A model generated the notes under the pieces. That model made no database searches. It was not told the origin of the DNA and worked only from the letters and a program-made list of their open reading frames with translations. The position numbers were made by a program, and so were the translations under genes. Positions 35,807 to 43,671 of a stretch of DNA of 43,671 bases are shown here, in pieces. Source of the DNA: Candidatus Enterocloster faecavium (GTDB lineage Bacteria > Bacillota > Clostridia > Lachnospirales > Lachnospiraceae); NCBI GenBank assembly GCA_019118585.1, contig DWYS01000145.1, positions 1-43,671 on the forward strand, given 5' to 3'. Within the stretch, counting starts at the first letter, position 1; each line of letters begins with the position of its first letter.

Positions 35807-36976
35807 ATGATCAAATACATAAAAGGAATCGTACTGAAAAAACGGGCAGTCATCCAGGAAGATACGGATTTTTATCTGAATAGCGAGATAGACGAAGAGG
35901 AGGCGCCTGTCTGGGCAAAGCTGACTCCTATTGAAGGGCAGTGGTGGATAAACCCGGAGGCTCATCCGGAGAAATGGAACTTTTATGTAAATCCGGAGGG
36001 GCTGCCTGAATGGTTTGACTGCTCGTTGCATGAAACGATTTTCAGAGGGGCGGTTTGCCAGTGGTGGAAATCCCATGTTTTAGAAGGGCAGGAAATCGAA
36101 GAGCTGAACACAGGGCTTTACTGGCTGGAAGGCTGCAAGGTGAAACGCCTGTGCGGTGATGCGAGAGTTCGTCTGCACAGTTCCCGGATCGATGTGATGG
36201 ATGAGAATTCCTGGGCAGAAGCAGTGCAGGGGAGTTCCCGGATAGAGCAGATAAAAGGAAGGGCACGAATTGAGGGAATGCATGATAACTCTCAGGTAGG
36301 AGAGATGCGAGAAGGTTCTCGAATTGAGGGGATGTATGATAACTCTCAGGTAGGAGAGATGCACGAAGATTCCGGGATAGAATCCGTATGTAGTAACGCC
36401 CGGGTAGAACGGATGTATGGCAGTTCCAGAATAGAGGATATGCACGCCAATTCCCAGGTAGGGGAAATGCGAGACAATTCCCGGATCGATCACATGTGGA
36501 GCTCTTCCAGAGTGGAAGCGGTATATGACAATTCGGAAGTGGCGGGGATGTATAGCGACTCTTCGATAGGGGTGTTATATAAGAATTCCCGAGTGGAAGA
36601 GATGCATGACGACTCCCGGATCGGAGAAATGCTGAATAATTCTGCGGTAGGAGAAATGAATGACAGCTCCCGAATCGGAGAGATGAACGATAACTCCCGA
36701 ATAAGAGAAATGTGGGATAACTCCCAGGTAAAAGAGATGCATGACGACTCCCGGATCGGAGAAGTGAGGGGCAACTCTACGGTGAGAGAAATGTATAGTA
36801 GAACCCGGATCGGAGAAATGTGGGAAGACTCTATGGTGAAAGAGATGTATGACGACTCCCAGATCGGAGAAATGTGGGATAACTCTATGGCCAAAGATTT
36901 AAAAAACCTTCCCACGATAAAGATTTGGGTATCAGAAGAGGGAAAATTTGAACTGGATTTCCATGTTGGGGATTAA
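35807..36976 (+). CDS. nonapeptide-repeat protein, predicted acidic beta-solenoid
   Basis: 27 uninterrupted 9-aa units (36167-36895), consensus EM-x-D-N-S-R-[IV]-G. Confidence 0.85.
   Translation: MIKYIKGIVLKKRAVIQEDTDFYLNSEIDEEEAPVWAKLTPIEGQWWINPEAHPEKWNFYVNPEGLPEWFDCSLHETIFRGAVCQWWKSHVLEGQEIEELNTGLYWLEGCKVKRLCGDARVRLHSSRIDVMDENSWAEAVQGSSRIEQIKGRARIEGMHDNSQVGEMREGSRIEGMYDNSQVGEMHEDSGIESVCSNARVERMYGSSRIEDMHANSQVGEMRDNSRIDHMWSSSRVEAVYDNSEVAGMYSDSSIGVLYKNSRVEEMHDDSRIGEMLNNSAVGEMNDSSRIGEMNDNSRIREMWDNSQVKEMHDDSRIGEVRGNSTVREMYSRTRIGEMWEDSMVKEMYDDSQIGEMWDNSMAKDLKNLPTIKIWVSEEGKFELDFHVGD
36167..36895 (+). repeat. 27 tandem degenerate 27-bp coding repeats
   Basis: 729 nt = 27 x 27 with no indel. Confidence 0.9.
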
Positions 36977-36992
36977 GAAAAAAGAAAAGGAA

Positions 36993-37108
36993 AATCCCGG
37001 CACTGCAGCAACAGCGCCGGGATTATGGGGTGTCAAAAATAAACTACATCTGTATTGTACGGCATCCTAAAACAAAAGTCAAGGAGCGGGCTGCCGCTTT
37101 TATGACTT
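36993..37108. other. two hairpins upstream of rep; candidate replication origin/regulatory site
   Basis: AATCCCGGC-14nt-GCCGGGATT (36993-37024); nested AAGTCA/TGACTT around AGCGG/CCGCT (37076-37108). Confidence 0.45.
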
Positions 37109-37144
37109 GTTACAGCTATTAAAGATAGGCCTTCAGGAGGGATT

Positions 37145-37927
37145 ATGTCGTACTTAATACATATCGTGGATCTCCCCTATAAGAGGGAGGTGGAGAAAGT
37201 CCACAGCAGCAGGTACGGGAAAAAGGGGATCCGGTGTGCTCCCAAGTCCAAACCGACAAAAGAGGAAATGAAAAAAATCAATGAGAGAAACCGGATTAAA
37301 AAGCTGAGGAGAAAAATCGAACTGAATTTTGACTTCGGAGACTATCACACGGTCCTGACTTACAGAAAAGAGGACAGGCCGGATCCGCAGGAGGCAAAAA
37401 AGAGGCTGAAAGAGTTTTTAAAAGCCATGAGAAAGGCGTATCAGTCCCAGGGGCAGCCTCTGAAATATATCGTAGTAACGGAATATGAAAACTCAGCCAT
37501 TCACCATCATTTGATAATCAATGACATTGGGAGAACTCCTGCCATGGTAAGAAAGCTGTGGAACCATGGAAACGCTTTTTTTACAGTGGTGCGGGAGCGG
37601 GGGGACGTGGAGGATCTGGCGGCCTACCTGGTGAAGGAAACCCAGAAGAGCTTCCGGAACCCGGACAACCCCTCCAAGCTCAGTTATTCCTGTTCCCGGA
37701 ATTTAAAACCGGTGATTGTAAAAACAAAGGTGGTGTCTGCCGGGACCTGGCGAAAGGAACCAGTGGCCCCGGAAGGTTACTGGATTGCAAAGGACAGTAT
37801 CGTGACCGGCTACTCCAAAATTACCGGATACCCGTATCAATACTATACCTGCTATAAGATAACCCCAGACATGAAAGATGACGGAAGCTGGATCAAGCCC
37901 AGAGAAAGGAGACGGCGTGGAAGTTAG
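37145..37927 (+). CDS. HUH-type rolling-circle replication initiator-like protein
   Basis: LKYIVVTEYENSAIHHHLIINDIG. Confidence 0.7.
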   Translation: MSYLIHIVDLPYKREVEKVHSSRYGKKGIRCAPKSKPTKEEMKKINERNRIKKLRRKIELNFDFGDYHTVLTYRKEDRPDPQEAKKRLKEFLKAMRKAYQSQGQPLKYIVVTEYENSAIHHHLIINDIGRTPAMVRKLWNHGNAFFTVVRERGDVEDLAAYLVKETQKSFRNPDNPSKLSYSCSRNLKPVIVKTKVVSAGTWRKEPVAPEGYWIAKDSIVTGYSKITGYPYQYYTCYKITPDMKDDGSWIKPRERRRRGS

Positions 37928-38183
37928 AAAAGATGGAACCGTGAGGATCACACGGGAGGAGTACAGAAGTATCAGGAAAGACAAGAAAGAGGATATTGAG
38001 ACCCTGTTGGCTGCCTTTTTTTGGAAAGGAGCGGAACATAACGGAGAAAAAGAGGCCCTGTTAAAGTCCAGAGAGGCCCTGGAGCAGGCGATGGAGGAAG
38101 TAAAGGGGATCGGGCCGGTCAAGAAGGCTGAGATCCGAAAAAAATACAGAGAAAAACTGGAGGAGAGCAATGAGAGCATTTAA
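37917..38183 (+). CDS. hypothetical with helix-hairpin-helix-like motif
   Basis: EEVKGIGPVKKAEIRKKYREKLEE. Confidence 0.5.
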   Translation: MEVRKDGTVRITREEYRSIRKDKKEDIETLLAAFFWKGAEHNGEKEALLKSREALEQAMEEVKGIGPVKKAEIRKKYREKLEESNESI

Positions 38184-38463
38184 TTTTACCGAAGAGGAAA
38201 AAAGGCCCTATTGGGAGACAGCGAAGGAATATATCAGGGCATCCGGCCTGCCCTTAGAGCTGGACTACACTGCCTTCGGCATCTGTCCGGAGGGAGCCTA
38301 TGTCTATGTGATCCCGAAGAAAAAGGGGAAGAAAACACAGGAGCTCTGGGAACTGGCAAAGCAGAAAATCAAGGGCTTTACCCAGGAGAAGCGAAGCAAG
38401 CCGGGACATAAAGAGGACACCACCAGACTGTATGCCCGGATCATCATTCCATGGAAGGAGTAA
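38170..38463 (+). CDS. hypothetical
   Basis: ORF in operon. Confidence 0.5.
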   Translation: MRAFNFTEEEKRPYWETAKEYIRASGLPLELDYTAFGICPEGAYVYVIPKKKGKKTQELWELAKQKIKGFTQEKRSKPGHKEDTTRLYARIIIPWKE

Positions 38464-38466
38464 GCC

Positions 38467-38829
38467 ATGTATGAGGTAACAGTAAAAATCGGCGCAAGCC
38501 CCAGTAAATACTGGGGCTCCCTGGAATTTACGGATGCGGCCGGAAGGCCTCACCGCAAGGAGATTGAGGGAGAGCGGGACGCATCGAAGCAGAGCAATAC
38601 CCTGGAAGCCCTGATTGAGTGCCTGAAGGTGTTAAAAAAGCCCTGTATGCTCAATATTTACTCTGCAGAGGACTATGTTGTGTCAGCCTTTCAATATGAG
38701 TGGCTGACGGGCTGGCAGGCCGCCGGATGGAAAAACGCCAAAGGGAAAACCATCCGAAACGTGGAGCAGTGGCAGAAAATCTGGACGCTTCTGTCCCCGC
38801 ACTCCCGCCGGGTGATGAAGGAGGAGTAA
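38467..38829 (+). CDS. RNase H-fold-like protein, catalytic residues apparently absent
   Basis: NTLEALIECLKVLKKPCMLNIYSAEDYVVSAFQYEWLTGWQAAGWKNAKGKTIRNVEQWQKIWTLLSPH resembles RNase HI C-terminal half. Confidence 0.6.
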   Translation: MYEVTVKIGASPSKYWGSLEFTDAAGRPHRKEIEGERDASKQSNTLEALIECLKVLKKPCMLNIYSAEDYVVSAFQYEWLTGWQAAGWKNAKGKTIRNVEQWQKIWTLLSPHSRRVMKEE

Positions 38830-39188
38830 TGGCAAGGAGTATCATGGAGCCGCGTGGGGCCTATGAGTGCTACAACTGCGGCGACACCAGAAATCTGGAA
38901 GAGCATCATATTTTTTACGGAACCAAGCACAGAAAGAAGTCAGAGCATTACGGCTTAAAAGTCCATCTCTGTCCTGGATGCCACAGGCACAAAAAAACGG
39001 GAGTCCACGGCGGGAACACGGCGCTGGACAAACGCCTGAAGGAAGAGGCGGAACAGATATTTGAGAAGAAATACAGCCGGGAGCTGTTTCGCGAAGAATT
39101 TGGCCGCTACTACGCAGAGGAAAAGAACGAAGAAGCAAAAGGGCAGCAGGAGAATGGATTCATTTGGATGGAGGAGGAGACATGTTAA
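38829..39188 (+). CDS. HNH-like nuclease
   Basis: YECYNCGDTRNLEEHHIFYGTKHRKKSEHYGLKVHLCPGCHRHKKTGVHG. Confidence 0.75.
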   Translation: MARSIMEPRGAYECYNCGDTRNLEEHHIFYGTKHRKKSEHYGLKVHLCPGCHRHKKTGVHGGNTALDKRLKEEAEQIFEKKYSRELFREEFGRYYAEEKNEEAKGQQENGFIWMEEETC

Positions 39189-39601
39189 GAAACGAACTGG
39201 AAGAAATCAAGAGGGAGCATCCGGACGGGTTAGAGATACAGACAGGAAGCTGCCGGTTTTGCGGCCAGATGGCCCAGATTGAAACCCTGCTTCCGTGGCC
39301 GCAGGAAAAACTGGATGAAGCGGCAACAGAGATGTGCAAGTGCGGCGCGGCGCAAAATTACGCCAGCAGAAAAAAACGGGTGGAAAAAGCGAAGCGCACG
39401 ATCGAAAGGCAGTTTGGGAAATATCTTCTAGGAACCGCTGTGGAACTTTTAAAAACCGCTGTGGATTTGATAGAGGAAGATCTGATTGACTCCCTGACGC
39501 TGGATGCAGGAAACGGCCTGAAGGCAAAGATTTCCATAACCAGAAAAGGAAGCATAAAAGTGGAAAAGACCGAAACCAGAAAAGAAGCCCAGGAGGCATA
39601 G
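39182..39601 (+). CDS. hypothetical with Cys pairs
   Basis: CRFCGQ...CKCG. Confidence 0.5.
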   Translation: MLRNELEEIKREHPDGLEIQTGSCRFCGQMAQIETLLPWPQEKLDEAATEMCKCGAAQNYASRKKRVEKAKRTIERQFGKYLLGTAVELLKTAVDLIEEDLIDSLTLDAGNGLKAKISITRKGSIKVEKTETRKEAQEA

Positions 39602-39602
39602 C

Positions 39603-40061
39603 ATGAAAGATGAAGAGAAAAGAGAACGCATTTGCCGGGAACTGTCAGGGAAAGAAAGCCTGGAATTTGGAAAGCTGCAAGAGAGGACAGGGATCCCGGA
39701 TTACACCCTCAGATACCTGCTGGGGGAAATGACCAGGGAGGGGCGGGTGGAGCGATGCGGCTATCAGAGTGGGAAGAAACTCTACCGTCTGGCAAAACCG
39801 GAAAACCACCGTGTCTGCGAAACGGAACGGACTGGAGGCATCGGCCCGAAGGAACTGGAAAAAGTAAAGCGATGGGCGAAGCCAGGACAAACAGTCCGGA
39901 TCTGGAATCCGTCCGGGACACTGGATGATGAAACGGGGAAAATAGAGAAAACCAAAATCAAAGCAGTGTACCCGCATCTGGTAGTGTTCGAGAATGGCCA
40001 GAGCGCCACCTGGGCGCAGATAGCTATGTACTGCCGGAATAAGAGAGGATTTATTAGTTAG
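39603..40061 (+). CDS. winged-helix-like hypothetical
   Basis: LQERTGIPDYTLRYLLGEMTREGRVERCGYQSGKKLYRL. Confidence 0.55.
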   Translation: MKDEEKRERICRELSGKESLEFGKLQERTGIPDYTLRYLLGEMTREGRVERCGYQSGKKLYRLAKPENHRVCETERTGGIGPKELEKVKRWAKPGQTVRIWNPSGTLDDETGKIEKTKIKAVYPHLVVFENGQSATWAQIAMYCRNKRGFIS

Positions 40062-40070
40062 GGAGAGAAA

Positions 40071-40250
40071 ATGAAGGGAATCAAGACCATTGCAGAATAT
40101 GCCATCCTGAAGTGGATGGAGCAGGAGGGATTTGTAAGGGAATGTTTTTCCATCGAGTTCAACGGAAACGAGGCAGTAATTACTGATTCCGAAAACTGTA
40201 CAATGAAGTTAATCTATCACCCGGAAACAAGGACAGTGTTTCCGGCCTGA
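40071..40250 (+). CDS. small hypothetical
   Basis: MKGIKTIAEYAILKWMEQEGFVREC...; SD-like gggagag. Confidence 0.45.
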   Translation: MKGIKTIAEYAILKWMEQEGFVRECFSIEFNGNEAVITDSENCTMKLIYHPETRTVFPA

Positions 40251-40263
40251 GAGGAGGATAACC

Positions 40264-40377
40264 ATGGAAAAGACCTGTGAAAACTGTGTATATGAATACA
40301 CCTGTGACTGGACGCCGGCAGCAGGAAAGGAATGCTGTGAGAACTGGAAAAGTGAAAGAGGGGAAAGCGATGGATAA
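40264..40377 (+). CDS. 37-aa Cys-rich microprotein
   Basis: MEKTCENCVYEYTCDWTPAAGKECCENWKSERGESDG; SD gaggagg. Confidence 0.5.
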   Translation: MEKTCENCVYEYTCDWTPAAGKECCENWKSERGESDG

Positions 40378-41722
40378 CCTGATCATAGACTGTTTCGCCG
40401 GAGGAGGCGGGGCAAGCGTGGGAATAGAAATGGCACTGGGAAGACCAGTGGATATTGCCGTAAACCATGATCCGGAAGCGATCCGGATGCACAAGGTAAA
40501 CCATCCAGATACCCTGCATCTGACAGAGGATATTTTTAAAGCAGATCTAAAGAAAATCGTAAACGGCAGGAAGGTAGCCCTGATGTGGGCCTCCCCTGAT
40601 TGTACCTCCCACAGCAAAGCAAAAGGCGGACAGCCCAGAAACAGCGGACTCCGTATCCTTCCGTGGGCAGTATTTAAACATGCCAGAGAAATCCTCCCAG
40701 ATGTAATCATAATGGAAAATGTGGAGGAAATACAGCAGTGGGGGCCTTTGGATTCAAAGGGGCATCCGATTCCAGAGAGAAGAGGGGAGGACTATAAACG
40801 ATTTATCAAGGCCATGTGTGCTCTGGGGTACCGATTTGACAGCAGGGAGCTTGTGGCAGCAGATTATGGCGCTCCTACCACCAGAAAACGGTGGTACGCC
40901 ATATTCCGAAGAGATGGAAAGGATATTAGATGGCCGTACCCAGCAAGAACCAGAGAAAACTGGGAGCCGTGCGGAAAATATATAGACTGGACAGATCTGG
41001 GAAAGTCTATCTTTGACCGAAAAAAGCCGCTGGCAGAGGCTACACAGAGGAGGATTGCAAACGGGATTCGAAAGTACATACTGGAGAGTGAGCCGTATAT
41101 CGTAAAAGATGAAAGAGCCCTGGCATTTATTATTCAGTACCATGGAGAAACCAAGGAAGGGGATTCCAGAGGGCAGCTTCTTTCGGAGCCTATTAAGACC
41201 ATAGACACCAGTAACCGGTATGGCCTGGTGACAACATTTATCACAAAATATTATAAATCGGGAATCGGGCAGGCGATAAAAGAACCGATCCATACTATCA
41301 CGACATCACCCGGACACTTTGGCTTGGTATCAGCGTTCCTGATTAAATATTATGGTTCCGGAGGAAACTGTCAGAGGATAGGCCGGCCGCTGGATACAAT
41401 CACGACAAAAGACAGGTTCGGACTTGTCAATGTAGCCATTAATATGCAGGGTGAGAAGTATGCTATAGCAGATATTTTTCTTAGGATGCTGAAACCGGAG
41501 GAATTGAAATTGATGCAGGGATTCCCGAAAGACTATATTATCGACCGGGATATTGAGGGGAAGCCGTATCCCATCAAGGAGCAGGTGGCAAGGATTGGAA
41601 ACAGTGTCGTGCCGATTATGGCAGAGGCCCTTGTAAGAGAAAACTGCGGATATCTGAAAGTAGGAGAAAGACTCCCGAACCTGCTAATAGATGAAAGCGA
41701 ACCCCAACTGAAATTTGCCTAA
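40370..41722 (+). CDS. DNA (cytosine-5-)-methyltransferase
   Basis: FAGGGGAS, SPDCTSHSKAKGG, ENVEE, TTRKRWYAIF, RIGNSVVP. Confidence 0.93.
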   Translation: MDNLIIDCFAGGGGASVGIEMALGRPVDIAVNHDPEAIRMHKVNHPDTLHLTEDIFKADLKKIVNGRKVALMWASPDCTSHSKAKGGQPRNSGLRILPWAVFKHAREILPDVIIMENVEEIQQWGPLDSKGHPIPERRGEDYKRFIKAMCALGYRFDSRELVAADYGAPTTRKRWYAIFRRDGKDIRWPYPARTRENWEPCGKYIDWTDLGKSIFDRKKPLAEATQRRIANGIRKYILESEPYIVKDERALAFIIQYHGETKEGDSRGQLLSEPIKTIDTSNRYGLVTTFITKYYKSGIGQAIKEPIHTITTSPGHFGLVSAFLIKYYGSGGNCQRIGRPLDTITTKDRFGLVNVAINMQGEKYAIADIFLRMLKPEELKLMQGFPKDYIIDRDIEGKPYPIKEQVARIGNSVVPIMAEALVRENCGYLKVGERLPNLLIDESEPQLKFA

Positions 41723-41732
41723 GGAGGAGATT

Positions 41733-42452
41733 ATGAAAACACTTGCCATATGGAACATGAAGGGCGGAATTGGAAAGACCACTACCGCCGTAAATTTGGC
41801 CTACAGTTTAGTGGAGGCTGGAAAGAAAGTTCTGTTGATTGACATGGATCAGCAGGGGAATGCCTCTTCCATGATGCGCCGCTATAACCTGCACCAGAGA
41901 AGTATTACAGAAGCACTGGAAGGACGTTGCTCTGTTCTGTCAGCCATTAAAAAGACCTGGATTCCGGAATTATCCATTATTCCGGCTGACATCCGGGTGA
42001 GAACCCTATTGCCTCAATGTCACTTGGCGGGTGAAAAGAAAAAACTGACACAATATGATTACTGCATTATAGATTGTCCTCCGGCAGCAGGAATGATAAC
42101 AAGAGAAGCTGTTCAGGCAGCCAATCAGGTAATTATCCCTGTCCCGGCCACTCGCTGGGGCTGTGAGGGACTGGACATGGTATCAGACCTGATTGAGGAA
42201 ATGTCGTATAGAACCGAAAGAAAGATCCTGTTTACTATGTTCAAGAACAATGCTCAGAGCCGGAAGCAGATCCAGACGATTCTGGAAAGTTACCAGATTC
42301 CGGCCTATGAAACAGCAATCACCCGCACTGAAGACGCCATCAGCGCAGAAAACATGAGAAAACCGATTGCCCGCTGCCGGAAACATTCCCAGGCAGCAGC
42401 TGACTATAGAGAATTGGCCAAGGAGGTGATGGAGGATGCCAAAGTTAAATGA
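41733..42452 (+). CDS. parA: ParA/Soj-family ATPase
   Basis: MKTLAIWNMKGGIGKTTTAVNLA; DYCIIDCPPA. Confidence 0.92.
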   Translation: MKTLAIWNMKGGIGKTTTAVNLAYSLVEAGKKVLLIDMDQQGNASSMMRRYNLHQRSITEALEGRCSVLSAIKKTWIPELSIIPADIRVRTLLPQCHLAGEKKKLTQYDYCIIDCPPAAGMITREAVQAANQVIIPVPATRWGCEGLDMVSDLIEEMSYRTERKILFTMFKNNAQSRKQIQTILESYQIPAYETAITRTEDAISAENMRKPIARCRKHSQAAADYRELAKEVMEDAKVK

Positions 42453-43539
42453 CATTATGGCAGCCCGGCCCGCCGAAAAGAGGCCCCAGTACACCGTGCA
42501 GATGATCCCCTACACTCAACTAATCCCAAACAGGGAAAACAAGTATTCCCTGGGAGAGATTGAGGAGTTAGCAAACATGATCCGCCTGGCCGGGGGAATT
42601 TCAGAACCGCTTTTTGCCCGCAAACGAGCGCCGGGGGAATACGAATTAATTTCCGGACATAGAAGAAGACTGGCCGTAATCTATCTGGTGGAGAAGCTGG
42701 GCCTGGAACAGTTCCGCCTGGTTCCTGTTCATCTGGAAAATCTGGACGACATTATGGCGAGGGTAACGCTCTATATCGCCAATGCAGGCCAGAGAAACAA
42801 GACAGACCATGACCGAATGATCGAAGTGGTAGGTCTGACAGAATCCCTGGAGTCCCTGCGGACAGGGACGCCGGAGCATCAGGAGAAGTTCCGGGAACTG
42901 ACCGGATTAGAGCCCCAGTTCGCGCAGGCCAACGACATCCGGGCAGCAGTAGCGGAAAAACTGGGGTTAAGCGTTACAAAGACGGCGCAGTTAAAGCACA
43001 TCAATAACAAGTTGGAGCCGGAACTGAAAGAAAAATTCAAGAAACAGGAAATCGGCTATTCTGCCGCAGACAAGGCCGCTTCCCTTCCGCCTGAGAGCCA
43101 GAGGGAGCTTGCACAGAAGGAAAGAATCTCTATCAAGGACGTAAAGGAAAAAGAAAAGTCTGATCCTGACTTTTCAACGGAAAATGAGTCGGAAGCAAAC
43201 GGGCAGCAGGACATTCCGGAAGATATGCTTCCCGGTAACTGGCATCAGGCCATTAACGGACACGCAAAAACCCCGGAAGCCCCAGTAAAGACTGGGCATG
43301 TGCTGAAAGTGGGGCAGGAAGAATATGACCGAATCATACGAGGAGAAAAGGCCTATAAGCTCACCAGAAACGATCAGAAGTTTTCAGAGGGCCATGACCT
43401 GGAATTGTGGTGCTACAAAGACGGCAAATTCACAGGCCGGAAGGCAGAAACCCGTATCTCTTACATAGACGAGGACATAGCAGGGCTGAAAGACGGTTAC
43501 TGCATCTTGGGATTCCAGCTTATGAGCTGGAGTGAATAA
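42436..43539 (+). CDS. parB: ParB-family protein with C-terminal DUF3850/ASCH-like domain
   Basis: YTQLIPNRENKYSLGEIEELANMIRLAGGISEPLFARKRAPGEYELISGHRRRLA; C-terminal HVLKVGQEEYDRIIRGEKAYKLTRNDQKFSEGHDL. Confidence 0.88.
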   Translation: MPKLNDIMAARPAEKRPQYTVQMIPYTQLIPNRENKYSLGEIEELANMIRLAGGISEPLFARKRAPGEYELISGHRRRLAVIYLVEKLGLEQFRLVPVHLENLDDIMARVTLYIANAGQRNKTDHDRMIEVVGLTESLESLRTGTPEHQEKFRELTGLEPQFAQANDIRAAVAEKLGLSVTKTAQLKHINNKLEPELKEKFKKQEIGYSAADKAASLPPESQRELAQKERISIKDVKEKEKSDPDFSTENESEANGQQDIPEDMLPGNWHQAINGHAKTPEAPVKTGHVLKVGQEEYDRIIRGEKAYKLTRNDQKFSEGHDLELWCYKDGKFTGRKAETRISYIDEDIAGLKDGYCILGFQLMSWSE

Positions 43540-43551
43540 CAGGAGGCGCCT

Positions 43552-43671
43552 ATGAAAAAGCTGTGTATTCAGATATGTGAAAAGGCCTTACTGACCATAG
43601 AAGTAACAGAGGAGATGGAACGGGACTTTTATGAGTGCTGGGATATGGCAAACCATACAGATACTTTAAAA
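43552..43671 (+). CDS. small protein truncated by window end
   Basis: MKKLCIQICEKALLTIEVTEEMERDFYECWDMANHTDTLK; SD aggagg. Confidence 0.45.
   Translation, partial: MKKLCIQICEKALLTIEVTEEMERDFYECWDMANHTDTLK

Larger units (their letters stand above)
1..43671. mobile_element. temperate contractile-tailed phage/prophage genome (apparently circularly permuted or near-complete)
   Basis: Terminase-portal-capsid-sheath-tube-TMP-baseplate-fibre-holin-amidase order followed by int, repressor and replication genes. Confidence 0.9.

Noticed and set aside
36167-36895. CRISPR array from 27-bp periodicity
   Set aside because: No conserved repeat/unique spacer alternation; it is a continuous in-frame protein repeat and no cas genes are present.
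36042-36915. Minus-strand ORFs opposite the nonapeptide repeat
   Set aside because: Their periodicity is just the complement of the 27-bp coding repeat; no start signals.
37558-37857. + strand ORF rich in Gly/Pro inside the HUH Rep gene
   Set aside because: Out-of-frame shadow of a better supported CDS.

Overview
The window is almost entirely one temperate, contractile-tailed (P2-like tail genes) phage or prophage from a spore-forming Firmicute, probably Lachnospiraceae-like. Order along the + strand: small late-control genes and an ArpU/sigma-like regulator; a tRNA-Asn; terminase, gpW, portal, protease and capsid; tail sheath, tube, chaperone, tape measure, gpX, gpD, gpV, gpU, gp25, gpJ, gpI and fibres; XhlA-like protein, holin and amidase. 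A minus-strand AT-rich cargo follows (Panacea/DUF4065 antitoxin plus a coiled-coil membrane protein), then a 5'-truncated cotJC-like manganese catalase, a tRNA-like attP, a tyrosine integrase and a CI-like repressor. The last part is an early/replication module with a 27 x 9-aa repeat protein, an HUH Rep, an HNH protein, a C5-methyltransferase, ParA and a ParB-DUF3850 fusion. Integrase/attP lie in the interior, so the sequence looks like a circular or permuted phage genome rather than a linear prophage with int at one edge. The most interesting candidates are: (i) the early acidic protein made of exactly 27 in-register nonapeptide repeats; (ii) the Panacea plus membrane-protein pair; (iii) a small RNA between int and repressor with two hairpins sharing the loop CGCCAA; (iv) an opposite-strand micro-operon inside the tail module with a palindromic operator in its promoter; (v) two candidate type I toxin-antitoxin loci; (vi) phage-borne truncated cotJC. 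All functional names come from reading motifs by eye; no database search was run.
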